Shown here: piece by piece, positions 8,301 through 15,880 of the stretch
Numbering within the stretch: the first letter of the stretch is position 1
Layout: the number at the start of each line of letters is the position of its first letter
NCBI RefSeq assembly: GCF_023078455.1
Contig: NZ_CP095740.1
Coordinates: 4,390,001 to 4,454,000 of the forward strand
Source: Luteibacter aegosomatis
GTDB taxonomy: Bacteria; Pseudomonadota; Gammaproteobacteria; Xanthomonadales; Rhodanobacteraceae
Direction: 5' to 3'
Length of the DNA stretch: 64,000 bases
Notes under the pieces: model-generated
What the model saw: only the letters and a program-made list of their open reading frames with translations
Databases searched by the model: none
What the model was told of the DNA's origin: nothing
Made by a program: the position numbers and the translations under genes

Positions 8301-10202
8301 ATCGCCGCCGGCGTGAACAGCGTGGCGGTCGGTCCGGCCTCTGTCGCCAACACGGAGAATGCCGTATCGATCGGCAATGGAGCGACAGCGGGGTCGAACA
8401 TCGGCGACGTGGCGTTGGGCGCAGGGTCGACGACCGCCACGGCGGTGCAGACGGCGGGAACGATCATCGCGGGAAATGCGTACACCTACGCAGGCGCAAC
8501 GCCGACCAGTACGGTGAGCGTGGGATCGGCGGGGGCCGAGCGCACCGTCACCAACGTCGCGGCCGGCCAGGTGACCGCATCGAGCACGGACGCGGTCAAT
8601 GGTTCACAGCTGTTCGCCACGAACCAGGCCATCGACTCGCTCAACACCACGGTGATCAACAACGCCACGCACTACTACAGCGTGAACGACAACGGCGTCA
8701 CCACGGGCGGGAACTACGACAACGACGGTGCCACGGGCCTGAATGCCGTGGCGTCGGGCGTCGGTTCGGTCGCCACCGCGGCCGGCGCCACGGCGGTGGG
8801 CCAGGGCACGAATGCCTCGATCGACGGTGGCGTGGCCCTGGGTGCAGGCGCGGTGTCCGATCGCGCCATCGCGCCGGCCTCCGGCTCGATCACCGCCGGC
8901 ACCCACGTGATTCCCTTCAACACGAGCGATAGGACGCTGCTCGGCGCGGTGTCGGTAGGCAACGCGACCGATTTTCGCCAGATCACCAACGTGGCCGACG
9001 GTACGGAGAATCAGGACGCGGTGACGTTACGCCAGCTGAAGGGGGCACTCAGCTCGTTCGCGGTCACGCCAACCGAGTATTTCCACGCCAACTCGACGGC
9101 GGCGGATTCGGCGGCGATCGGCGCGGAATCCATTGCCGTGGGGCCGGAGACCACGGTCAACGGCGACAACGGCATCGGTATCGGCAACCACGCGATAGTC
9201 GCGCAAACCGCCCCGGGCGGCACGGCCATCGGGCAAAACGCCACGACCAACCTGGCGGACGGCGTAGCGATCGGCACCGGCGCTACCTCCAACGGCATCC
9301 AGGCGATGGCGCTGGGCGCAGGCTCGCAGGCCGCGTTCGCCGGCAGCGTGGCATTGGGTTCGGGATCCTCCACGGACGCCGCGGTGGGTACGGCCAGCGC
9401 CACGCTCGCAGGCGTCAGCTACGACTTCGCCGGCGCCACGCCGGGCTCGACCGTCAGCGTGGGCAGCGCGGGCACCGAACGCACCATCACCAACCTTGCC
9501 GCAGGACGAATCGCCGGAACCAGCACGGACGCCATCAACGGGTCGCAGCTCTACGCGACCAACCAGACGCTCGAATTGCTCGGCTCGCAGATCATCAACC
9601 TGTCAAACGCCATCAATAATTTCCCGGGTGGCGGAAATACCAATAACACGTACAACAACAGCGGCGACAACAACACGCCGTCGTCCGCCACGGGCAACAA
9701 TTCGACGGCGGTCGGTGCCGGGTCGAGCGCGACGGGTGACAACAGCGTCGCCATCGGTGCGGGCTCGGTCGCCGACACGTCCAACTCGGTGTCGGTGGGC
9801 TCGGCGGGCCACGAGCGCACCGTCACCAACGTGGCGAACGGTGTCCGCCCGACCGATGCCGCGAACGTCGGCCAGGTGGACCAGGCGCTGCAAGAGGCCA
9901 AGAACTGGTCGAAGGATTACGTCGACCAGCGTTTCCAGACGGTCGACCGAGACCTCAACCGGATCGGCAATCGCGCCAACGCGGGCGTGGCTTCCGCCAT
10001 GGCCATGGCCAGCCTACCGCAGGCCTACCAGCCCAACCAGAATTCGGCAGCCGTCGCCGTGGGCAGTTTTCATGGCGAGACCGGCGTCGCCGTCGGCATG
10101 TCGACCATTACCGAAAGCGGGCGCTACGTGTTCAAGCTCAACGCCACGACCAATTCGCGTGGCGATGCGGGCGCGGGCGTCGGCGCGGGCGTGGTGTGGT
10201 GA
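5388..10202 (+). CDS. YadA-like trimeric autotransporter adhesin, 1604 aa
   Basis: A secreted surface adhesin that trimerises and exports itself through a C-terminal barrel. The start at 5388 is fixed by GGAG (5378-5381) and by the extended signal peptide region MNKVFSKVWNRTLGQLVVAS. A hydrophobic core (WLVLSLVFVVPHALA) follows. The passenger is made of head repeats of the SVAIG/GVALG type, interrupted by neck motifs (STDAINGSQLFATNQ at about 7090, 8025, 8580 and 9525). A degenerate last neck is VANGVRPTDAANVGQV. The anchor begins near NRIGNRANAGVASAMAM and ends in VVW, the usual YadA_anchor end. A block of about 770 bases is duplicated 1497 bases apart (see findings). The lipoprotein gene at 10241 follows within 40 bases and may assist export. 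Confidence 0.95.
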   Translation: MNKVFSKVWNRTLGQLVVASELARQPASSTVTSCVRPLKWLVLSLVFVVPHALAGTVMQCGAVGNNTATGTGCNTPATADSFSIAIGGGSGATASNISIAIGDASFASGNSSIGFGRRVNVTGNFGLGLGYQAIVSAAGGSAVGANTRASGLAAVALGGSAVDTSGAGANATGSGAIAIGGSTGTGVAAAIATGQAAIAMGVSAQSRGDSTVAIGRNASAGAGDAATDEPNSIAIGADSTGYANSVAIGSGALADQAGTLQTDGGVAIGSLARTDNSTTRAVAIGSGAIVRSATTIDGGTAIGASANVSASNGLALGTAAAATGVAAIAQGLNAAASGAGAMALGSSAVATAANAAALGISSQALGTSAVAIGNTAVANSAGDIAIGQNAVATGQAGSGSAVAIGVGNQARGAGAVAIGDPSVANGQGAIAVGFNSIATADGTTSGGAANGAVAQGNTAIAAGQGAVAIGNLTRSSGQGSVALGNASTALAAGAMAFGDSATASNAGDVALGSATTTAAAVGTAGATINGTSYTFAGTAPGSTVSIGAAGAERTLTNLAAGRISGTSTDAINGSQLFATNQALEALNTTVEAGATHYYSVNDGGTAGGNRDNDGASGLNALAAGVNSTATADNATALGQGTGVSVLGGVALGSGAVSDRAIAPVSGTITVGTNTIPFNTTDKTLLGAVSVGNATGYRQVTNVADGTEDQDAVTLRQLKGAMGSFSVTPIMYFHANSTLSDSAAIGTDAVAIGPETTVNGDNGIGMGNHAIVQQTAPGGIAIGQDTTVNLADGVALGTSATSNAIQATALGAGSQAAFVGSVALGSGSVTADRVATTGTTINGTTYTFAGGAPGSTVSVGDVGAERTITNVGAGRISGSSTDAINGSQLFATNQAIGTVGASVTNLGNTVTNLGDSIANSIGGGTTYDPTTGTINTSINYAGNTYNSVQQVFDQIGTNGIKYFHANSNLADSIAAGVNSVAVGPASVANTENAVSIGNGATAGSNIGDVALGAGSTTATAVQTAGTIIAGNAYTYAGATPTSTVSVGSAGAERTVTNVAAGQVTASSTDAVNGSQLFATNQAIDSLNTTVINNATHYYSVNDNGVTTGGNYDNDGATGLNAVASGVGSVATAAGATAVGQGTNASIDGGVALGAGAVSDRAIAPASGSITAGTHVIPFNTSDRTLLGAVSVGNATDFRQITNVADGTENQDAVTLRQLKGALSSFAVTPTEYFHANSTAADSAAIGAESIAVGPETTVNGDNGIGIGNHAIVAQTAPGGTAIGQNATTNLADGVAIGTGATSNGIQAMALGAGSQAAFAGSVALGSGSSTDAAVGTASATLAGVSYDFAGATPGSTVSVGSAGTERTITNLAAGRIAGTSTDAINGSQLYATNQTLELLGSQIINLSNAINNFPGGGNTNNTYNNSGDNNTPSSATGNNSTAVGAGSSATGDNSVAIGAGSVADTSNSVSVGSAGHERTVTNVANGVRPTDAANVGQVDQALQEAKNWSKDYVDQRFQTVDRDLNRIGNRANAGVASAMAMASLPQAYQPNQNSAAVAVGSFHGETGVAVGMSTITESGRYVFKLNATTNSRGDAGAGVGAGVVW
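7100..9368 (+). repeat. Two copies of a long coding module inside the adhesin
   Basis: The segment about 7100-7870 recurs at about 8597-9368, offset by 1497 bases (499 codons), in frame. Shared blocks include HYYSVND, SDRAIAP, TLLGAVSVGNAT, NVADGTE-QDAVTLRQLKGA, YFHANST, VGPETTVNGDNGIG and GSQAAF-GSVALGSGS. The copies have diverged at many synonymous and some non-synonymous sites, so this is an older internal duplication. Confidence 0.85.
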
Positions 10203-10240
10203 GCAACGAACCCATGAATGCAATCCGAGGAATCCATCGT

Positions 10241-11068
10241 ATGCGCAATCCAATGAAAGGCATCATGCCGGTCGTGGTCACCCTGGTCCTGGCCGCCTGC
10301 GGTAACGTCAGCCACGACGTGGCAAGGGATGGCCACGACGCAGGCCAACTCGTGTGGCCGGAGGTGGATCGTGTCACGCCCATGCACAAAGGCGGCACGT
10401 TCCCCAATCTGACGAACCTGCGCCAGATGAAAGCCGGCCTCAACAAGCAGCAGGTGTCCGACCTGATCGGCTTTCCGCACTTCAGCGAGGGCATCTGGGG
10501 TGTAAGGGAGTGGAACTACGTGTTCAACTTCCGCAAGCCCGGGAGCGACGACGTGACCGTCTGCCGATACAAGGTACTGTTCGACGACGATAAACTGGCT
10601 CGCAGCTTCTATTGGATGCCCGCGACGTGCGCCGACGTGCTCAACGAAACAACGCCACCGCCTGCACCGGCGGCATCCGCTCCCGTCGCGCCACAGGAAA
10701 CGCGCGTACTGTCTACCGACGCGCTCTTCGCGTTCGACAGTGCCGAGCTGTCACCTGCCGGCAAGGCGAGCCTGGACGAGATGGCGTCGACCTTGCGGGA
10801 TCAGGGTGAAACGCTGCGGTCCGTGCGAATCGCCGGCTATACCGATCGCATCGGCGGCGATGCCTATAATCTCGACTTGTCGCAGCGCCGCGCCGATGCG
10901 GTAAAGGTGTATCTGATAGCACGAGGCGTTCCCGCCGACCGCGTGGTCGCGCAGGGGCTGGGCGAGGCCGACCCACTGAAACGCTGCGAGGACGCACCGC
11001 GGGGAGCGCTTATCGAATGCCTCGCGCCCAATCGTCGCGTCGAGATCCGGGTGACCGGCATGCATTAG
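10241..11068 (+). CDS. Outer-membrane lipoprotein with BamE-like and OmpA-like domains
   Basis: The ATG at 10241 has GAGGAA at 10227-10232, 8 bases upstream; longer in-frame starts lack a ribosome site. The 275-residue product has a lipoprotein signal peptide ending in LVLAAC. A SmpA/OmlA (BamE)-like domain follows at about residues 45-115 (LNKQQVSDLIGFPHFSEGIW, EWNYVFNFR). A Pro/Ala linker then leads to an OmpA C-terminal peptidoglycan-binding domain from about residue 150 (FAFDSAELSPAGKASLDEMA, GYTDRIGGDAYNLDLSQRRA, NRRVEIRV). The gene directly follows the trimeric autotransporter. A role in its export or anchoring is inferred from position and from the known SadB-type helper lipoproteins of such adhesins. 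Confidence 0.88.
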   Translation: MRNPMKGIMPVVVTLVLAACGNVSHDVARDGHDAGQLVWPEVDRVTPMHKGGTFPNLTNLRQMKAGLNKQQVSDLIGFPHFSEGIWGVREWNYVFNFRKPGSDDVTVCRYKVLFDDDKLARSFYWMPATCADVLNETTPPPAPAASAPVAPQETRVLSTDALFAFDSAELSPAGKASLDEMASTLRDQGETLRSVRIAGYTDRIGGDAYNLDLSQRRADAVKVYLIARGVPADRVVAQGLGEADPLKRCEDAPRGALIECLAPNRRVEIRVTGMH

Positions 11069-11084
11069 CAGGCCGATGCATGGA

Positions 11085-11108
11085 GTGCCGCCACCCGCGT
11101 GGCGGCAC
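11085..11108. terminator. Hairpin between convergent genes
   Basis: A perfect 9-base stem, GTGCCGCCA/TGGCGGCAC with a 6-base loop, sits midway between the ends of the OmpA-like gene and the convergent glutathione transferase gene. No T-run on either side. Confidence 0.5.
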
Positions 11109-11123
11109 AGCCTGCGGGCTCGG

Positions 11124-11828
11124 TTACCGCGACGGAATCTTCAACCCGCGCTGCACCGCCGGGCGCGACATGCCGCGTTCGAGCCACGCCGCGACGTTCG
11201 GATAATCGTCGAAGCCCACGAGCTCACGCGCTTCGTAAAAGGTGATGAGGTTGTTCACCCAGCCGAGCGTGGCGATGTCGGCGATGGTGTAGTCGTCGCC
11301 CATGATCCACGTGCGACCGTCGAGCCGCTTGTCGAGGATGCCCAGCAGGCGCTTCGACTCGCCGACGTAGCGTTCCAACGGGCGCTTGTCCTCGAAGGCG
11401 CGGCCGGCGAACTTGTTGAAGAAACCCACCTGCCCGAACATCGGGCCGATGCCGGACATCTGGAAGTGCAGCCACTGGATGGTTTCCCAACGCCGCGCCG
11501 GATCGCTCGGGATGAACTTGCCGGTCTTCTCGGCGAGGTATTGCAGGATCGCACCGGATTCGGTGAGGCCCATCGGCTTGCCGCCCGGGCCGTCGGGATC
11601 GACGATGGCGGGAATCTTGCCATTGGGATTGAGCGATTCGAACTCGGGCGACTTGCTCTCGTTCTTCATGATGTCGACGAGGTGCGGCTCGTAAGGCAGG
11701 CCCAGCTCCTCGAGCATGATCGACACCTTCACGCCGTTGGGCGTGTTGAGCGAATACAGCTGCAGGCGGTCCGGATGCGCCGCCGGCCAGCGTTGCGCGA
11801 CGGGAAAACCGGAGAGATCGGCGGTCAT
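11124..11828 (-). CDS. Glutathione S-transferase, YghU/YfcG-like
   Basis: A 234-residue cytoplasmic protein. GAAGGA lies 6 bases before the ATG at 11828. The N-terminal thioredoxin-fold domain begins near LQLYSLNTPNGVKVSIMLEE and carries the SLNTPNG turn seen in Nu-class enzymes (YfcG, YghU). These act as glutathione-dependent disulfide reductases rather than classical conjugating transferases. The glutathione-binding cis-Pro segment is NGKIPAIVDPDG, and TESGAILQYLAEKTG follows. The all-helical C-terminal domain includes GDDYTIADIATLGWV. The gene stands alone. Class is well supported; the physiological substrate is not known. Confidence 0.9.
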   Translation of the reverse strand: MTADLSGFPVAQRWPAAHPDRLQLYSLNTPNGVKVSIMLEELGLPYEPHLVDIMKNESKSPEFESLNPNGKIPAIVDPDGPGGKPMGLTESGAILQYLAEKTGKFIPSDPARRWETIQWLHFQMSGIGPMFGQVGFFNKFAGRAFEDKRPLERYVGESKRLLGILDKRLDGRTWIMGDDYTIADIATLGWVNNLITFYEARELVGFDDYPNVAAWLERGMSRPAVQRGLKIPSR

Positions 11829-11924
11829 GGGGCATCCTTCATGGGAGAGACCGTCGAAGGTAGGCGTCCGAGCTTGCGTATTCAAGCAGAGGGCGCCAGC
11901 CACATCGCGGCGCCCCCTGTCCGG

Positions 11925-12431
11925 TCACTCCAGGTCGCCGAGCTTTTCGTCCATCTTCGGTGCGGCCAGCCAGCGGGCGATGTCCTCGCCGATGGCGTTG
12001 GCCGTACGCACGAGCACCGAGCAGCTTCCCTTGAAACCACCAAAGGCCCCACCCATCGACGAGCGCCGGTCCTTGAAGCTGCCCACGACCTTGCCGTCCT
12101 CGTAGAGCTTGCCCTTCACGGTGATTGACTTGCGGTGGCCGATGAAGCCGTTACCGTCGGACATCACGTCGGCGATCTCCATCCAGAGCACGCGTCCCGG
12201 CTCGGTGCCATCGACCTTCTCGGCGAAATTCACCGTCGTGCCGGTATTCAGCGCGCTCTCCGCCACGGCCCGCGGCATCTCGCCATCGAGCTTGCACTCC
12301 TCGAGCACCGCCTTGGGAACCTCGGCATCCTCGTTGAACCCCATATGCCTCTGGATCGTCACGACGTCGGCGGCGAACGCGGTCGGCGTGGCGGCAAGCA
12401 CGAACAGCACGGTCAATGCGCTCTTTTTCAC
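11925..12431 (-). CDS. Hypothetical exported protein, 168 aa
   Basis: Not recognised as a named family. It has a clear signal peptide (MKKSALTVLFVLAATPTAFA, cleavage after residue 20). The mature part contains two cysteines that could form a disulfide bond (ECKLDG and GSCSVLV). The block between them, GHRKSITVKGKLYEDGKVVG, suggests a small beta-rich domain. It lies 22 bases downstream of the lipoprotein gene on the same strand and is probably co-transcribed with it. Function unknown; periplasmic location is inferred. Confidence 0.72.
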   Translation of the reverse strand: MKKSALTVLFVLAATPTAFAADVVTIQRHMGFNEDAEVPKAVLEECKLDGEMPRAVAESALNTGTTVNFAEKVDGTEPGRVLWMEIADVMSDGNGFIGHRKSITVKGKLYEDGKVVGSFKDRRSSMGGAFGGFKGSCSVLVRTANAIGEDIARWLAAPKMDEKLGDLE

Positions 12432-12453
12432 TTTGATTCTCCCTTGTGATCCA

Positions 12454-12981
12454 TCATGGAAACCGCGGTTTGAGCATCACGGGCATCTTCGTCACGATGC
12501 GCCCGTTCACCGCCAGGAGGCGGCGCACGACGATGAAGCATTCCTTGTTGGTGATCCTGGACGAGACCTCGTAATCGCCGCCGTCGTCCACATGGAACTT
12601 GGCGTCGATGGGGCCGCATTTCTGGATCGTTCCCGGTTCGTACTTGTTGCCGGGCGTGTCCATGCGAAACGAGAAGAACGCGTCGATGTCCTGGTCGGCG
12701 ATCACGTAGTGCTCATCGGCCAGCCGCGTGGGTTCTTCATCGTCGGGCATGCCGATACGGGCGCGATTCCCCGGCCACAGGAGGCCATGGGCCACCATGT
12801 CTCCGCGCTTGTCGCCGGGTTGTTTCTCGGGACGGATCATTAGGTCGCCTGCGCCGCCGATGAGTCGGATACGCGCGCGGGGCCCACTCGTGGGCTCGGA
12901 GGCTTTCGGAAGCAAGGCTGTCATGCAGCCGGACAGCATCACCGCCGTCACGGCGGTTGCCAGCATGGCGTGTAACTTCAT
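12454..12981 (-). CDS. Putative lipoprotein, 175 aa
   Basis: The N-terminus MKLHAMLATAVTAVMLSGC ends in a lipobox (LSGC), so the mature protein is probably attached to the membrane through Cys19. The mature part has no recognised domain. It contains RIRLIGGAGDLMIRPE and, near the end, VDDGGDYEVSSRITNKEC. It precedes the 168-residue exported protein on the same strand with a short gap, which suggests a two-gene unit. Function unknown. Confidence 0.72.
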   Translation of the reverse strand: MKLHAMLATAVTAVMLSGCMTALLPKASEPTSGPRARIRLIGGAGDLMIRPEKQPGDKRGDMVAHGLLWPGNRARIGMPDDEEPTRLADEHYVIADQDIDAFFSFRMDTPGNKYEPGTIQKCGPIDAKFHVDDGGDYEVSSRITNKECFIVVRRLLAVNGRIVTKMPVMLKPRFP

Positions 12982-13004
12982 GTTTTCCCCTGTAGCGTGA
13001 TAGC

Positions 13005-13031
13005 GGACGAGACCGTCATCCGGTCTCGTCC
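13005..13031 (-). terminator. Hairpin between permease and lipoprotein genes
   Basis: A perfect 11-base stem, GGACGAGACCG/CGGTCTCGTCC with loop TCATC. It lies after the permease gene and 24 bases upstream of the lipoprotein start. No T-run follows on the minus strand. It may be a terminator or a leader structure of the lipoprotein mRNA. Confidence 0.45.
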
Positions 13032-13082
13032 CGGCCCCAACCTAACACGAAGCCAGGGGCCGGTGTCAGGGGGCGCCCATGC

Positions 13083-14588
13083 CTACCCGCGATTGAGCTT
13101 GCTGTGACGCACGCCGTAGGTGAAGTACACGATCAGGCCGATCGCCATCCAGATCGCGAAGCGCTCGAAGGTGATCCACGGCAGGCCCCAGATCAGGGCC
13201 AGCGAGAACAGGATGCCCAGCGGCGCCACGAACCAGACGGCCGGCGTACGGAACTTGCGCTCCAGGTCCGGCTTACGCACGCGCAACACCAGCACCGAAG
13301 CGCAGATCAGGATGAAGGCGCTGAGCGTACCGATGTTGACCAGCTCGGCCACTTCGCCGATGGGCAGCAGGCCGGCGACGATGGCCGTGAACACGCCCAG
13401 GATCATGGTGGGACGGGCGGGCGTGCCGAAGCGCGGATGCACACGGGCGAACCACGCGGGCAGCAGGCCGTCGCGCGACAACGCGAACCAGATGCGCGCG
13501 GCGCCGAGCATGAAGGCGAAGAGCACGCTGATCACGCCGATGACGGCGGCCACGGCGATGATGTTGCTGATCCACGGCAGGCCGATGGCGTTGAACGCAT
13601 CCGATACCGAGGCCTCGCCGCCGAGGCTGGTGTAGGGCACGATGCCGGTGAGCACCATCGACACGGCGATGTAGAGCACCATCGCCACGGCCAGCGAGAG
13701 CAGCACCGCGCGAGGCAGGTCGCGCTGCGGGTTGCGCGCCTCTTCGGCGGCGGTGGTGAGCGTGTCGTAGCCGAACACCGCAAAGAACACCACGCTCGCG
13801 CCGGTGAGCACGCCGTGCCAGCCGAAGTGGCCCACGCCCTTGTCGTCGATGGTGCGTTCGGGGATGAAGGGGTGCCAGTGCGATGCGTCGATGAAGAACG
13901 CGCCCACGCCGATCACCAGCACCACGCCGAGCACCTTGATACCGACGATGAGGGTATTGAGGCGGGCACCCCACTCCGTGCGTACCGAGAGCATGATCGC
14001 CACCAGCAGCGAGATACCCGCGGCGATGACGTTGAAACGATGGCCGTCGGTGGGTGCGGGCACCGGGTCGGCGAAGCTCACGCCGAGCGAACCCAGCGCG
14101 TGCTGCCAGTAGTACTTCATGGTGTCGGCGCTCATGCTCTTCTGCGCCCACTCCGGAAGATGCACCCCTGCCGTGGCCAGCAGCACCTGCACGTAGCCGG
14201 ACCAGCCGATGGCGACCACCGCCACCACCAGGGCGTATTCGAGCAGGAGATCCCAGCCGATGATCCACGCGGCGCCTTCGCCGAGCACCGCGTAGCCGTA
14301 GGTGTAGGCGCTGCCGGTGACCGGAATGAGCCCGGCGAATTCCGCATAGCACAGGGCCGCGCAGGCGCTGCCCAGGCCGGCGATGATGAAGCTCAGCGCC
14401 ACGGCGGGACCGGCGTTCATGGCGGCCTGCTGGCCGGCAAGCACGAAGATGCCCACGCCGATGATGCCGCCGATGCCGATGGCGGTGAGCTGCCACAGGC
14501 CCAGCACGCGGCGGAAATCCCGGCGCTGGCCGACCTCCGCCTGCAACTGCTCGACGGATTTGTGGCGAAGGAACTTGGCTAGCGACAT
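13083..14588 (-). CDS. APC-family amino acid permease (cationic amino acid transporter-like)
   Basis: A multi-pass inner-membrane transporter of about 501 residues. The ATG at 14588 has a modest GGA 7 bases upstream; an in-frame TTG at 14609 is less likely. After a short cytoplasmic N-terminus comes the APC signature of helix 1, LTAIGIGGIIGVGIFVLAG, where the unwound GxG binds substrate. About twelve to thirteen hydrophobic segments follow, including AGLIPVTGSAYTYGYAVLGE of the conserved helix 3 region. The overall pattern matches YfnA/CAT-type permeases that import amino acids with protons. The specific substrate cannot be assigned. Confidence 0.9.
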   Translation of the reverse strand: MSLAKFLRHKSVEQLQAEVGQRRDFRRVLGLWQLTAIGIGGIIGVGIFVLAGQQAAMNAGPAVALSFIIAGLGSACAALCYAEFAGLIPVTGSAYTYGYAVLGEGAAWIIGWDLLLEYALVVAVVAIGWSGYVQVLLATAGVHLPEWAQKSMSADTMKYYWQHALGSLGVSFADPVPAPTDGHRFNVIAAGISLLVAIMLSVRTEWGARLNTLIVGIKVLGVVLVIGVGAFFIDASHWHPFIPERTIDDKGVGHFGWHGVLTGASVVFFAVFGYDTLTTAAEEARNPQRDLPRAVLLSLAVAMVLYIAVSMVLTGIVPYTSLGGEASVSDAFNAIGLPWISNIIAVAAVIGVISVLFAFMLGAARIWFALSRDGLLPAWFARVHPRFGTPARPTMILGVFTAIVAGLLPIGEVAELVNIGTLSAFILICASVLVLRVRKPDLERKFRTPAVWFVAPLGILFSLALIWGLPWITFERFAIWMAIGLIVYFTYGVRHSKLNRG

Positions 14589-14683
14589 CGGGGGATCCCA
14601 GGGGCTCAATGGGCCGGGATCATAGCGGGCGGGGGCGGGTCGTGTCGTCGGGCGGGTGCAGCATCGAGGCTCCGGCCAGCCTT

Positions 14684-14765
14684 GGATTCGCCGATACGAT
14701 CGGCTCCCACCCTTCGGTAGCCACGCGTCTACCGAAGGGTGGGAGCCGATCGTATCGGCGAATCC
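14684..14765. repeat. REP palindrome, family A (perfect 37-base arms)
   Basis: The arms 14684-14720 and 14729-14765 are perfect inverted copies with an 8-base spacer. The core reads CTACCGAAGGGTGGGAGCC followed by GATCGTATCGGCGAATCC. It lies between the permease start and the end of the phosphodiesterase gene. Related elements are at 33487, 34649 and 37070. Confidence 0.85.
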
Positions 14766-14782
14766 GACGGAGCGGTAAAGCG

Positions 14783-15880
14783 TCAGCGGCCGTCCACGGC
14801 CCTGCGCCCCAGCCGCGGATCATCCGTAAAAAACGCATCGATACCCGTGGCGAGGTAGGCACGGATCTCGTTCACCGAGCCCTCCTCGTTGCGCTCCGCG
14901 TCTCCCGCCGCGTTGCGAAAATCCGCAGCCAAGAAGTGATTCTCCGGGCGGAAGGTATACGGATGCACCTCCAGCCCCGCCGCATGGGCGTCCTTGACCA
15001 GCGACGACGGCGACGCCAGCTTCCCGTCCTTGCCCAGCGGGATGATGCTGCGCGTGGACGGTCCGATGGCGTCGGCATAGGCACGGATCGCCTTCAACCC
15101 GGCCGGGGTCATCATCGCGCCGTAGGTGGTACCGGGCTGGTCGGCCGGATGTTCGTTGGCGTCATCCATCAGCTGGAGCAGGCGGACATTGGGGTGGCCC
15201 TTGCCGAGCTTGTCGTGGAGATACTTGAGGTTGCCCACCTCGAATGACTGGATCTCCACCGGCGCGCTTCGCGTATAGGCATGCGCGGCGAGCGTCGCAA
15301 GCACCTTGTCTTCCATGGGCAAGCCGATGCCATGGAAATAAGTGGCATGCTTGATCTCGGGAATGATGCCGATGACCCGCCCGCGCGCCGAGGCTTCCGC
15401 GGCCACGAACTCGATCATCTCGTCGAAGGTGGGCACGGCGAACTGCCCGTCGTACGTGGCATTGCGCCTGCGGATCTCGGGGAGGCGCTCGCGGGCGCGC
15501 AGCGTCTTCAGCTCGGCCAGGGTGAAGTCCTCGGTGAACCAGCCGTCGATCTTTACGCCGTCCACCGTCTTCGTGGTGCGGCGCGCGGCGAACTCCGGAT
15601 GCGAGGCCACATCGGTGGTACCGCCGATCTCGTTCTCGTGGCGGATCACCAGCACGCCATCCTTCGTCGAGACGAGGTCGGGTTCGACGAAATCCGCGCC
15701 ATCCTCGATGGCCACCGCATAGGAGGCCAGCGTGTGCTCCGGGCGCAGGGCGCTCGCGCCACGATGGCCGATCACCAGCACGCTGGCGGCGATGGGGCGG
15801 ACCGATTCCGCGTGCAGGGTCATGACGTGCGCTCCGATCAGCAGGGCAAGAACGCAGGAGGATAGAGCAAGCCGCTTCAT
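14783..15880 (-). CDS. Glycerophosphodiester phosphodiesterase (GlpQ-like), periplasmic
   Basis: A 365-residue exported enzyme that hydrolyses deacylated phospholipids to glycerol 3-phosphate and an alcohol. The signal peptide is followed by the GDPD signature VIGHRGASALRPEHTLASY with the catalytic His-Arg. Next come the metal-ligand block EPDLVSTKDGVLVIRHE and the segment GIIPEIKHATYF. The C-terminal AYLATGIDAFFTDDPRLG is typical of the GlpQ subgroup. Its ATG overlaps the TGA of the TonB receptor gene by one base (TGATG), so the two are translationally coupled. This links the receptor to uptake of phosphodiester breakdown products. Confidence 0.93.
   Translation of the reverse strand: MKRLALSSCVLALLIGAHVMTLHAESVRPIAASVLVIGHRGASALRPEHTLASYAVAIEDGADFVEPDLVSTKDGVLVIRHENEIGGTTDVASHPEFAARRTTKTVDGVKIDGWFTEDFTLAELKTLRARERLPEIRRRNATYDGQFAVPTFDEMIEFVAAEASARGRVIGIIPEIKHATYFHGIGLPMEDKVLATLAAHAYTRSAPVEIQSFEVGNLKYLHDKLGKGHPNVRLLQLMDDANEHPADQPGTTYGAMMTPAGLKAIRAYADAIGPSTRSIIPLGKDGKLASPSSLVKDAHAAGLEVHPYTFRPENHFLAADFRNAAGDAERNEEGSVNEIRAYLATGIDAFFTDDPRLGRRAVDGR

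Noticed and set aside
5388..10202. Adhesin gene as a low-complexity artefact
   Set aside because: The extended signal peptide, neck motifs and anchor are all in order and the frame is intact.
13104..14582. 492-codon frame on the plus strand
   Set aside because: It is the complement of the permease gene, rich in His, Arg, Asp and Glu as expected for antisense of membrane helices.
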